Below, one piece after another: positions 44,905 to 52,896 of a stretch of 64,000 bases of DNA. The translations under genes and the position numbers were made by a program. Under the pieces are notes generated by a model, which was not told where the DNA came from, ran no database searches, and was given only the letters and a program-made list of their open reading frames with translations. Source of the stretch: Pelomonas candidula. Lineage in GTDB: Bacteria > Pseudomonadota > Gammaproteobacteria > Burkholderiales > Burkholderiaceae_C. Location: assembly GCF_043555985.1 (NCBI RefSeq), contig NZ_JBIGIC010000018.1:22216-86215 (forward strand), in the 5' to 3' direction. How positions within the stretch are numbered: position 1 is the first letter of the stretch; each line of letters starts with the position of its first letter.

Positions 44905-46239
44905 TTAGCGAATCGCCCAGAGCTCGAGTTCGAGCCCGGGGAACTCGCCGGCGATGTGCATCGCCAGGCCGCCGGAGGTTTCGAGCTGCTTCCACATCTC
45001 GTTGCCGCGCGTCTCCAGCTCGAAGTAGTTGAAGCCGGCGTGGTACGGGATCTGGCGCGGCGCCACCGGCATCGGCCGCAGCGTGACGCCGGGCAGCTGC
45101 AGGTTGACGAGGTCTCGGATCTTCTCGGCCGGGCCGATCTTGACCTGCGTCGGAAAGCGCGCGCGCACGGCGTCGCCCGGCATCTGTGCGTTGACGGCCA
45201 GCACGAAGCTGGCGCTGCGGCGCAGCTCGGCGTCGGCGATGACGGCCACGCGCACGCCGTACTTGCGGTCCTGCAGCTCGATGGGGATGGCCGACTGTTC
45301 CATCACCATCGACAGCGACTGGCGGATGTCGGCCAGCACTGGCTCGAAACAACCCGCCAGGTCGTGGTGGGCATAGACGGGGAAGCTCGGCGGGCGGCGT
45401 TTGTCACGGAAACAGGCCAGCTCGCCGGCCAGCGCCAGGCACATCGAATACAGCCGCTCGGGATGCAGCGGGCGCAGCTGGCGGGCGTGGTCGAACAGCG
45501 GCTCGTGGCGGTTGACGGTCTGCAACAGCAGGAAGTCGGCGATCTCGCCGACGCCGGCGCGGCCCGGCTGCGCCAGCCGCGCGGCTAGCGCCTCGCCCCG
45601 CTGGTGCAGCATGCCCAGCACCTCGCGCAGCCAGCCTTCAAGCAAGACCTGCTCGGCGACGTGCAGCGACGGCGGGATGTAGCGCGGGTCCAGCACGACG
45701 CGGCCATCGGCGCGGCGCTCGACGATGCGCGCCACGCCCAGGCCGACGAAGCCGTTGCCGGCGCGGCTTTCCAGCACGAGGCGCAGGTTGAGCCGGCCGA
45801 TCTGGATCGGCGCCTCGCTGAGCTTGCGCGCATGGCCGTCAGCGACCGACAGCTCCAGCGCGTGATAGCGCGGCGGCATGCCGGCCTGCTCGCCCTCGAC
45901 GTCGCTTTCGACGACGCCGGGCTCCGAGCGCGCGATGGCGAGCAGCACGAGTTCGTCGCGGGTGTCGGCGGGGATGTCCAGCGCGGGCGGTGCTGGCTCG
46001 TCGTCGGGCATCGCGAACGCGAGGCCGTCGCGCATGACGCCGCTGGCGCTGGTCAGCGCCAGCTGGCCCTGCAGCAGGGCCGGCTGGTCGATCAGCAGCG
46101 TCGTGAAGCCTTCCGGATGCAGGCTGGCGCTGGCCAGGCGGGCATCCAGCTGGCGTGAAAAGTACCGCTCCTGCTGCTGGAAGTGCTGGGGCTGCAGAAA
46201 CATGCCCTCCGTCCACATCACTTTGTTATGCCGGGTCAT
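44905..46239 (-). CDS. tssK: T6SS baseplate protein TssK
   Basis: Links the baseplate to the TssLM membrane complex and recruits the sheath machinery. 444 aa. The N-terminal signature KVMWTEGMFLQPQHFQQQER is diagnostic, and the C-terminal part ends HIAGEFPGLELELWAIR. First gene of the minus-strand T6SS unit. The gene order tssK-tssL-tssM is standard, but tssA-tssH, hcp and vgrG are absent here. Confidence 0.95.
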   Translation of the reverse strand: MTRHNKVMWTEGMFLQPQHFQQQERYFSRQLDARLASASLHPEGFTTLLIDQPALLQGQLALTSASGVMRDGLAFAMPDDEPAPPALDIPADTRDELVLLAIARSEPGVVESDVEGEQAGMPPRYHALELSVADGHARKLSEAPIQIGRLNLRLVLESRAGNGFVGLGVARIVERRADGRVVLDPRYIPPSLHVAEQVLLEGWLREVLGMLHQRGEALAARLAQPGRAGVGEIADFLLLQTVNRHEPLFDHARQLRPLHPERLYSMCLALAGELACFRDKRRPPSFPVYAHHDLAGCFEPVLADIRQSLSMVMEQSAIPIELQDRKYGVRVAVIADAELRRSASFVLAVNAQMPGDAVRARFPTQVKIGPAEKIRDLVNLQLPGVTLRPMPVAPRQIPYHAGFNYFELETRGNEMWKQLETSGGLAMHIAGEFPGLELELWAIR

Positions 46240-46498
46240 GTCGTTGAAAGCAAAGGGAAATCGTGGGTTTGCATAGAGGCACTGCAGCGCAACTCGGCGG
46301 TAGGCGTCCGGCGCGAACGATACACGGCGGTCGTGTCACCAGGACAGGGGGCGGAACCCGGTTCCGCATATTTAAGGGTGTCGTCGGCGGGCGCCGAACG
46401 CTATGATTTGTTCACACCTTTCGCTTGCCGCGGCGAGCGTTGCGGTACCAGGTGGCTCGATTCTGTGTTACCTGGCTGTGATTGATCGGGAGTTCGCC
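46240..46498. promoter_or_regulatory. Divergent control region between tssK and the OmpA-like gene
   Basis: 259 nt without a gene, between two divergent starts, so it should hold promoters for both. TATGAT at 46402-46407 is a plausible plus-strand -10 but has no good -35. I found no clear minus-strand boxes. An activator-dependent promoter is possible but unproven. Confidence 0.4.
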
Positions 46499-47038
46499 AT
46501 GTTTGTTCGTCGTTCCCTGCCCCTGTTTTTCGTGACGGCCGCTTTGCTGGCCGGTGGCGCTGCCCAGGCGCAAGAAACCGTCGAGGTCGGCAACGGGGTG
46601 CCGACTGTCAGCGCCGTCAAGGAAGGCCTGTTCCCGGAGGACGCCTGCGAACAACTCGTGGCGGCCGGTTTCAAGTGCATGGGCTTCAAGCCCGCCGTGC
46701 GTTTCTCGCTGCCGGCGCTGGCCTTCAAGGTCGGTTCCGCCGAGATCCCCGACGGCCTGCGCAAGCAGCTGGACGTGTTCGCCGAGGCGCTGGCCACCAA
46801 GCGCGGCAGCGGCAAGACGGTGCGCATCGAAGGCCATGCGGACGCCTCTGGCAGCGCCGACAGCAACCAGGCGCTGTCGCAGAAGCGCGCCGAAGAGGTA
46901 AAGCGCTACCTGGTCGCCCACGGTGCCGAGGACAGCATGCTGACGGCTGTGGGGCTCGGCGCCACCGAGCCCAAGGTCAAGGACCCGTTCGCCGCGGAGA
47001 ACCGCCGCGTCGAGATCGGCCGCGCCACGCCTCCCTGA
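46499..47038 (+). CDS. Secreted OmpA-family peptidoglycan-binding protein
   Basis: 179 aa from the ATG at 46499 after CGGGAGTTCGCC. A clear signal peptide (MFVRRSLPLFFVTAALLAGG, cleavage likely after AQA) is followed by a short N-terminal region with two Cys, then an OmpA domain (about residues 75-175) with RIEGHADASGS and ENRRVEIGRA. There is no lipobox, so it is predicted periplasmic. It sits alone on the plus strand between two minus-strand T6SS-related blocks. It may assist envelope anchoring of the system, but independent function is equally possible. Confidence 0.85.
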   Translation: MFVRRSLPLFFVTAALLAGGAAQAQETVEVGNGVPTVSAVKEGLFPEDACEQLVAAGFKCMGFKPAVRFSLPALAFKVGSAEIPDGLRKQLDVFAEALATKRGSGKTVRIEGHADASGSADSNQALSQKRAEEVKRYLVAHGAEDSMLTAVGLGATEPKVKDPFAAENRRVEIGRATPP

Positions 47039-47061
47039 GCCTCACAGGCTCCCGCAACACG

Positions 47062-47084
47062 GCCGCCTTCGGGCGGCTTTGTCG
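47062..47084 (+). terminator. Terminator after the OmpA-like gene
   Basis: GCCGCC, loop TTCG, GGCGGC, then TTTGTCGTTT. It begins 23 nt after the stop. The tail is imperfect but the position is right. Confidence 0.7.
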
Positions 47085-47341
47085 TTTGAGCCACCGCCGT
47101 TTCACCTGGGCCGTTGATATCCACGGACTGGCGCCGGGCCGCCCCAAGCCGGCCCGTAGGCGATGTGCTTGCGGCTCAATGCTGCAAGCATCGCCGTCCC
47201 CTCGGGGGCTGAGGCTGGACACATGGCGCCCAGTGGGCGGCATGTGCCTGCCGAAGGGCTGTGGTACTGCCGCAGCGCGGTCTGCAAGACCGACCAGACT
47301 CGCCCGCGTACAGCGGGGCGAGTCTGGGCGAGGGGTGCACG
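47085..47341. repeat. Intergenic hairpin cluster between convergent OmpA-like and DUF4280 genes
   Basis: No gene. Four inverted repeats follow one another: GGCGATG-(TG)-CTTGC with GCAAGCATCGCC (47160-47196); CCCC-TC-GGGG (47199-47208); CACATG-G-CGCCC with GGGCG-G-CATGTG (47221-47247); and GACTCGCCC with GGGCGAGTC (47297-47324). This dense structure resembles a REP/BIME-type intergenic element. I did not see another copy in the window. Confidence 0.5.
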
Positions 47342-47728
47342 TCAGGGAATCTGGTGATTCGTCTGGCCGGCGTCGCTGAATTCGATGACGCCGCCCCAGA
47401 TGCACATGAGCTTGTGCGTGTTGTCCAGCGCCGGGAAGTTGGCCACCAGCACGGTGGGCGCGCCGGTGATCCATGGCGCTGGCGTGACGGGGACGCAGGG
47501 CATGGGCGTCAACGTTCCCATCGCGGCGGCGGTCGCGGCGGCCACGGTCGGGTTGGCCAGGCTCTTGCACACGCCGAACGGCGGGATGTTGGCGATCGGG
47601 ATGTGATCCATGATGTTCGCCGCGACCTTGTTGTTGGTCATGATCGGCTTGGGCGTCGGGATCAGTGCACTCGGTGAAGCACCGAAGCTGCACTTCATCT
47701 GGGAGCCCATGCAACATTGAAACGGCAT
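47342..47728 (-). CDS. DUF4280 (PAAR-like) protein, candidate T6SS spike tip
   Basis: 128 aa, MPFQCCMGSQMKCSFGASPS, with HIPIANIPPFGVCKSLANPT, VAAATAAAMGTLTPMPCVPV and KLMCIWGGVIEF. The spaced Cys residues and the repeated proline-rich blades are typical of the DUF4280 family, small PAAR-like proteins found near T6SS and contractile-injection loci. No effector domain is fused to it. The start is preceded by GAGGCTGC. It lies 10 nt after the phosphatase stop and is the last gene of the second block. Confidence 0.82.
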   Translation of the reverse strand: MPFQCCMGSQMKCSFGASPSALIPTPKPIMTNNKVAANIMDHIPIANIPPFGVCKSLANPTVAAATAAAMGTLTPMPCVPVTPAPWITGAPTVLVANFPALDNTHKLMCIWGGVIEFSDAGQTNHQIP

Positions 47729-47738
47729 CGCAGCCTCC

Positions 47739-48497
47739 TCAGAGATTGGGTTGACTCAACCACAGCGCCATCGCGCTGAAGTTGTCGTAGCCGGGTTTTC
47801 CGGCCGTGGCCGCGGTGACGATGCGGCGCAGTGCGTCCAGCCAGTCGCCGGGCGCGCGCGCCGTGGCCAGCGTGGCTTCGAGGTCGCGGTCGTCGAGGTT
47901 CTCCCACAGGCCATCACTGCACAGCAGGAAGCAGTCGCCCGCGGCGATCTCGGCCGGGCCGGACCGGGCGCTGACGTCCAGCTCGTCGGGCTGCGTGCCC
48001 AGCGCAGAGCGCAGCTCGCTGCGCCGCGGGTGATGGCGCAGCTCGGCTTCCGACACGAGACCCACTTCGACGAGCCCCTGCACGAGGCTGTGGTCCAGTG
48101 TCCGGCCGTTGAGGCGGCCGTTACGGAACCAGTACAGCCGCGAGTCGCCGGCGTGCGCCCAGTAGGCGCGGTGCTCGATGAAATCCACGACCAGGCAGAC
48201 GACGGTGCTGTGCATGTCGGCGCTGCGCGTGCCGGGCCGGCGCTGGTCGAGGATGGCCTGGTTGGTCTGCCGCACGAGACCGGCGAGCTGTTCGCCGCAG
48301 TCCTCCGGGTGGGCCTGGACGGCGGCGAGCAGGTTCTGCACGGCCAGGCGCGACGCGAGATCGCCGCCGCCGTGGCCGCCGGCGCCGTCGGCCAGCACGC
48401 AGGCGAGATGACGCTTGGAGTGCCAGTGGCCGCAGGCGTCTTCGTTGTAGGGGCGCCCGCCGCGTTCGGACAGGATGGCGACTTCCATGGCCAGCAT
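47739..48497 (-). CDS. PP2C-family protein phosphatase (PppA/Stp1-like)
   Basis: 252 aa from the ATG at 48497, which follows GAGGAGCCCCCC. Metal-binding motifs are in family order: RPYNEDACG (Asp20), LADGAGGHGGGDLASR (Asp37), HAGDSRLYWF, LLCSDGLWENL (Asp195) and YDNFSAM (Asp238). It would remove phosphates placed by the T6SS kinase and so switch the system off. It lies 10 nt after the FHA gene. The frame extends upstream into the FHA gene, but that part is not family sequence. Confidence 0.92.
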   Translation of the reverse strand: MLAMEVAILSERGGRPYNEDACGHWHSKRHLACVLADGAGGHGGGDLASRLAVQNLLAAVQAHPEDCGEQLAGLVRQTNQAILDQRRPGTRSADMHSTVVCLVVDFIEHRAYWAHAGDSRLYWFRNGRLNGRTLDHSLVQGLVEVGLVSEAELRHHPRRSELRSALGTQPDELDVSARSGPAEIAAGDCFLLCSDGLWENLDDRDLEATLATARAPGDWLDALRRIVTAATAGKPGYDNFSAMALWLSQPNL

Positions 48498-48507
48498 GGG
48501 GGGCTCC

Positions 48508-50139
48508 TCAGCGGCCCGACGTGCCGGGGCCAGGCTCGGCCTCCAGCGCGTCGAGCTGGGCCTCGTAGGCCTGCAGGAAGGCCTTGCCGAACAGCGTGTG
48601 GAAGTCGTCCGCGGCCTCGCGCGACAGCTGCGTGTACAGCTGCTGGAACTGCTCCCACAGCTGCGCCTTGCGCGAGCCGGGCAGCAGCGACGCGAGCGCG
48701 CCGCGCTTCGTGATGGCGCTGTCGAGCACGGCCGGGTCGAAGCGGGCCAGCACGCCGTCCAACGCCGCGCGCATGCCGGCCATGACACCGATCTCGTGGG
48801 CGCGCAGGTCATCGAACGCGTCGCGCATCGCACGGGCGGGCGGCATGAAACCGGTGGCGACGGGGCCCAGCAGGTGGGTCAGCGCAGCGTCGACGTTGGG
48901 CGAGAACTTCAGCGGGTTGTTGCCCTGCGTGACGATCATCGTCACCTGGGCGCGCACTTCCTGCTTCAGCGTGGCGCGGGCGCGCAGCAACTCGACGGCG
49001 CCGCGTGTCGACTCGCGCAGCAGTTCGCCGAGGAGCTGCATCGTGGCCGGCGTCAGCGTCTGCAGCGGCGATGTGGACAGGCCCAGGCCCGTCATCAGCG
49101 CGTTCAGCAGCGCGGTCGTGTCGCCGGCGGGGCCGGCGGCCGGTGCGGGCGCCTGGGTCGGTCGGGCCGGCGGCGGCGCGTGGTTGTTGCCGTCGAGGTG
49201 GCGCACGTCGGGCAGCGTGATGACCTTCTGGTCCCGCATCGAGTCGTCCCAGGACAGCACGGCGCCGGCCGGAGAGGACGGCGCGGGCACAGTGGGCGGC
49301 GTCAGCGCGGCCGCCTGCCACGGCATGTGCAGGTCGGAGACGGTGTCGTCGGCCGGCAGCAGCGGTTGCGGCGCACCGGCGGGCTTCATCAGCGCGCGCA
49401 GCGGGTCGGCGTCGCCGGCGGTGTTGGCCGGCGGCGGTGCGGCGCCCAGCACGCCCAGCGGGTCGGCGGGTGCGGCACCTATCGGGCCGAGGCCGAACAG
49501 GTCGTCCAGCGACGGCCCGGCCGACAGCGGTGCCTGCGCCGGCGCGCCCAGGCCCAGCGGGTCGCTGGGTGTCGTGATGATGCGGGTGATGGCAACGCCG
49601 CTGGTGGGCATCTCGGGCGCGAACGGGTCCCAGTCGGCCGGGATGGCGCCCATCGCGCCGGACGGGGCGGCAGCGGGCGGCGGCGGGAAGAACGCCGGTG
49701 CCGGCGGTGGCGGAGCGAAGAAGGCTGCGGGCGGGGGCGGTGGCGCAAAAGCCGGCGGGGCGGTCGGCGCGCTGGCGCGGGGCGTGGCACTGCCGAACAG
49801 GTCTCCGAACGGGTCCTTGGCGATGGTCTGGTGGCCGGCGCGGACCTGGATCACGTAGCCGCCGATGTTGAGCGTGTCGCCCGCCTTCAGCGGCGCCTCG
49901 CGGCCGTTACCCAGCGGCGTGCCGTTGATGCTGATGGCGTTGCTGCCGCGGTCGACGACGGCGAACGCGCCGTTGCGCAGCGCGACCTGCGCGTGGACGC
50001 GCGAGATCGTGCGGTCGGGGTCAGGCAGTACCAGCTGGTTGGTGGTGGCGCGGCCGATGGTGCCGCCCAGTTCGTCGAAGCTGGCTTCGCGCGGCTCGGT
50101 CGGTGCGCCGTTGTAGCTGCTGACGGACAGCACGATCAT
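48508..50139 (-). CDS. tagH: FHA-domain protein, TagH/Fha type (T6SS)
   Basis: 543 aa. The N-terminal FHA domain (about 1-103) keeps the phosphothreonine-binding residues: GR (29-30), SRVHA (46-50) and N72 in INGT. A long Pro/Ala-rich linker (about 110-340) follows, with DPFGDLFG and DWDPFAPE-type acidic motifs. The C-terminal helical domain (about 350-530) is of the type found in T6SS FHA proteins (SREAADDFHTLFGKAFLQAY). It would dock on threonine-phosphorylated T6SS subunits to promote assembly. The order FHA then phosphatase matches many T6SS loci. Confidence 0.9.
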   Translation of the reverse strand: MIVLSVSSYNGAPTEPREASFDELGGTIGRATTNQLVLPDPDRTISRVHAQVALRNGAFAVVDRGSNAISINGTPLGNGREAPLKAGDTLNIGGYVIQVRAGHQTIAKDPFGDLFGSATPRASAPTAPPAFAPPPPPAAFFAPPPPAPAFFPPPPAAAPSGAMGAIPADWDPFAPEMPTSGVAITRIITTPSDPLGLGAPAQAPLSAGPSLDDLFGLGPIGAAPADPLGVLGAAPPPANTAGDADPLRALMKPAGAPQPLLPADDTVSDLHMPWQAAALTPPTVPAPSSPAGAVLSWDDSMRDQKVITLPDVRHLDGNNHAPPPARPTQAPAPAAGPAGDTTALLNALMTGLGLSTSPLQTLTPATMQLLGELLRESTRGAVELLRARATLKQEVRAQVTMIVTQGNNPLKFSPNVDAALTHLLGPVATGFMPPARAMRDAFDDLRAHEIGVMAGMRAALDGVLARFDPAVLDSAITKRGALASLLPGSRKAQLWEQFQQLYTQLSREAADDFHTLFGKAFLQAYEAQLDALEAEPGPGTSGR

Positions 50140-50211
50140 TCGCGGGTTCCCTTGTTTTCGTGGCGTTCTGGACGGGCGTTGAGGATACGACAGCCTCGTG
50201 CGCGGGTGCCT

Positions 50212-50994
50212 TCAGCGGAGTACGTAGAGCCGGCCTTCGACGACGGCGATGCGCATGGGCATCGAGACCTTGCCGCCGTCGGGCCGGTTGAATTGCAGCA
50301 GCGGTCCGCCTTCGGTCGACAGGCATTCGATGAGCCGCCCGTCGGCTGTCGGGCGCAGCTTCAGTTTGTCCGCAGCCGGCAGCGGGCCGCGCAGCGCCTT
50401 CTGCGCGTGCAGCAGCTGCACGCGGGCCCGCCAGCGGGCCAGGTCGTCCTCGGGCTTGCGCTGGTAGGCCAATGCCAGTTCCTCGAAACGCAGCCGCGCG
50501 GCGGTGATCCAGGGCTCGGCATCGCCTTGTGCCAGCGCCAGCGCCTGCTCCTGCGCGAAGGCCAGCACCGGCGCCGTCAGCGTGCCCAGATCGGGCAGCG
50601 GCGGCGCGTCCTGCCAACGCCAGCGCGGGAACTTGACAGGGATGTCGACCTCCTGCTGCACGGTGGCGTGGGCGCGGTACAGCTCGCCGTCCTGCACGGC
50701 CCAGTCCAGCGTGGCGAGGCAGCGGGACTGGTCGTCGCTGGCGGCCTGGCCCACGCGCGGCAGCAGCAGCTGCAGGCGGGCGGTGCGCGGGCCTTCGGAC
50801 AGCCGGGGCTCGGGTGCCGGGGCGGCGGGCTCGATGACCAGCTCCAGCCGGTTGTTGCCGGCCAGCGTGTACTCGTGGACGGCCAGCGCCTGCACGCCGC
50901 CGGCGGCGCCGACCTCAGCCAGCGCGAAGCCGTTCAGGCGCGCCTGCGCGGCCACGCCCTGGGCCTGGAGGCGGAGGATGAGGAGGCGTTCCAT
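50212..50994 (-). CDS. Conserved-looking protein of unknown function in the T6SS-linked block
   Basis: 260 aa from the ATG at 50994 (MERLLILRLQAQGVAAQARL). I do not recognise a family. There is no signal peptide and no membrane helix; it is rich in Ala, Leu and Arg, with a beta-type N-terminal half (HEYTLAGNNRLELVIEPAAP), a helical middle (about 150-215) and a C-terminal beta segment ending RIAVVEGRLYVLR. The frame extends upstream to 51048 without a ribosome site. It lies between the 563-aa protein (161 nt upstream) and the FHA gene (72 nt downstream), same strand. Codon use matches its neighbours, so it is very likely a real gene. Confidence 0.75.
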   Translation of the reverse strand: MERLLILRLQAQGVAAQARLNGFALAEVGAAGGVQALAVHEYTLAGNNRLELVIEPAAPAPEPRLSEGPRTARLQLLLPRVGQAASDDQSRCLATLDWAVQDGELYRAHATVQQEVDIPVKFPRWRWQDAPPLPDLGTLTAPVLAFAQEQALALAQGDAEPWITAARLRFEELALAYQRKPEDDLARWRARVQLLHAQKALRGPLPAADKLKLRPTADGRLIECLSTEGGPLLQFNRPDGGKVSMPMRIAVVEGRLYVLR

Positions 50995-51155
50995 CAGAGG
51001 GTGGGAGTGAATTGGGCGCGCCCGAGCAGGCCGCGCAGGGCGGCCCAATCTAGACGCAACGCGCAGTCGTAGCTCGGGCTACGGCGAGCATTTGCAACGA
51101 CGAGTGGGGCGGCTTGCGCGGTATGAGCGGGTGTGTTCAATTTGCTCGCACCTTC

Positions 51156-52847
51156 TTAGCCGAGGCTCCAGTCGAGAAGCGGCACGGAGCCGAGCAGCGC
51201 GACATGCTGGCTGCTGCGGCCCAGCAGCGGGTCCTGTACGGCCATGGGCGCGACGACGGGCTCCAGCGCCAGCTGCAGGAACCACTGCCATGCGCCGCCG
51301 CCCTGCGGGCTGGGCCGCAGCCCGAAGGCGCCGACCAGCGCGCCGGTGGGCGGACCGAACTCGCTCCACAGCAGGCCGGTCTCGCTGGCCAGCGGTGTGA
51401 ACTCCAGCGCAACCGGGCAGCGGATGTGCTGCTGCACCGGCTCCAGCACCTCGGCCAGCGGCGGTTCGGCGGTGTCGCGGTTCAGCTGCATGGCCAGCTC
51501 GGTGTCGAGGTTGATGCGCAGGCTCAGCTGCGTGCGCGCGCCTGCCTGCTCGATCTCGCCGGTCAGCACGAGGTCCAGCGTCATGCCGAGCTTGAAGTCG
51601 CCGACGACGCGCAGCAGTGGGTCGGCGTTCAGGCCGGCAGGACTTTCGCGCAGGCCCCAGGTCATGGCCGCATGGCCGTTGAACAGCCCGGCACGCAGGC
51701 TCATGCGTGGTGATTGCGCGCAGGCTGACCAGGCGGCGAACAGCTTCTCGGCGCCGGCCATCAGCGCGGCCTCGATGCCGGGGCCCAGGCCTTCGCCCCA
51801 CTTGGGCGCGGCGCGCGGCGCGCCGTCGCGGGCCAGGCGCACGCGCAGGCCTTGCGACGCGGGAGGCAGCGGCGGCGCGGAGGCCTGACGCGGCCAGGTC
51901 TGCTCCAGCAGGCGGTCGCGCTGCCAGGTCAGCAGCCACTGCTGGGCCGGCCAGGACCAGACCTTCAGGTGCTGCGATCCCAGCGGCACGCCGCGGTCAC
52001 GCACGCCGCAGGTGTTCAGCTCCAGCAGGGTCAGTTCGGGCGAGGGCTCCTGCAGCAGCAGCGCGCCCCAGCCTGGCGGCACGGCGGGTGGCGGCAGCGC
52101 GGCGACTGTCCAGCTGGTGGACTGCGCGGCGTGGCCTTGGCAGGCCATCAGCCCGTGGCCGCCCAGCCAGCGCAGCTGCGGGTGCGGCACCGGCAGGCCG
52201 CACTGGCCGTGCGGCGCCTGGCGGACCTGCAGCCGCGTCTGCGGGCCTTCGCTGGCGGCCTGGCTGAGCAGGCACAGCCGCTCCACCGTGGGTTCGCCGG
52301 CACCGACGCGCAGCGGTGGCGGTGCGGGCGGAGCCGCCAGATGCTGCCAGGCACCGCCTTCGAGGCGATATTCGCGGCGCCAGTCGAGGTCCAGCGCGCG
52401 GAACTCCAGCGCCTCGATGTCGCAGGCCTTTCGCGGCAGCGGCGGCGTGCCTTCGTTGACACGGGCGCGGTGGTCGAGCGCATCGACGAGGCGGGCGTCG
52501 TTGACGAGCAGCAACTGCGCCTCGCCGCCGCGGCGCGCCAGTTCCTCGGCGCCGGCGCGCACCAGCTGGTGCAGCTTGACCCAGTTGCCCAGGCGCTCGT
52601 CCACGAGCAGCGCCAGCGCCCATTCGTTCTCGGGCCGCGTCTCGAAGGCCGGGCCGAAGGCGAAGCAGAGATTGAGGTAGCGCGCGGCGCTGTTGGTGTC
52701 CAGCAGGCCTTGCGAGCGCGCCTGCTCCCCGACCCGCGTGACGAAGGCCTCGCGGCGGTCTCCCAGCCGGGCGGCCATGTCGGGCCAGCCGGCTTCGATG
52801 AGGGCGACGAGGGCGGGGTCGAGTGGGCCTGCGGGGGTGTCGGACAT
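51156..52847 (-). CDS. Large cytoplasmic protein of unknown function in the T6SS-linked block
   Basis: 563 aa from the ATG at 52847 (MSDTPAGPLDPALVALIEAG). No family recognised. It has no signal peptide or membrane helix. The N-terminal third is helical and includes NLCFAFGPAFETRPENEWAL; the middle is Trp/Pro-rich (LKVWSWPAQQWLLTWQRDRL); and the C-terminus is probably beta-rich (LSLRINLDTELAMQLNRDTA). Many surface Trp suggest a binding role, which is a guess. It lies 49 nt after the caspase-like gene. The frame continues upstream to 53258 but would overlap that gene. Confidence 0.75.
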   Translation of the reverse strand: MSDTPAGPLDPALVALIEAGWPDMAARLGDRREAFVTRVGEQARSQGLLDTNSAARYLNLCFAFGPAFETRPENEWALALLVDERLGNWVKLHQLVRAGAEELARRGGEAQLLLVNDARLVDALDHRARVNEGTPPLPRKACDIEALEFRALDLDWRREYRLEGGAWQHLAAPPAPPPLRVGAGEPTVERLCLLSQAASEGPQTRLQVRQAPHGQCGLPVPHPQLRWLGGHGLMACQGHAAQSTSWTVAALPPPAVPPGWGALLLQEPSPELTLLELNTCGVRDRGVPLGSQHLKVWSWPAQQWLLTWQRDRLLEQTWPRQASAPPLPPASQGLRVRLARDGAPRAAPKWGEGLGPGIEAALMAGAEKLFAAWSACAQSPRMSLRAGLFNGHAAMTWGLRESPAGLNADPLLRVVGDFKLGMTLDLVLTGEIEQAGARTQLSLRINLDTELAMQLNRDTAEPPLAEVLEPVQQHIRCPVALEFTPLASETGLLWSEFGPPTGALVGAFGLRPSPQGGGAWQWFLQLALEPVVAPMAVQDPLLGRSSQHVALLGSVPLLDWSLG

Positions 52848-52896
52848 GGTCAGGGGTTCGTTCGCGCCGCGCGAGCCGTTGCGGTCGCGCCCGGGA

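Noticed and set aside
46403..46498. Longer start for the OmpA-like protein
   Set aside because: The extension would bury the clear signal peptide that begins at 46499, which has its own ribosome site.
47163..47357. Short plus-strand open frames in the 47.1-47.4 kb gap
   Set aside because: They lie over the inverted repeats, lack ribosome sites and show no recognisable sequence.
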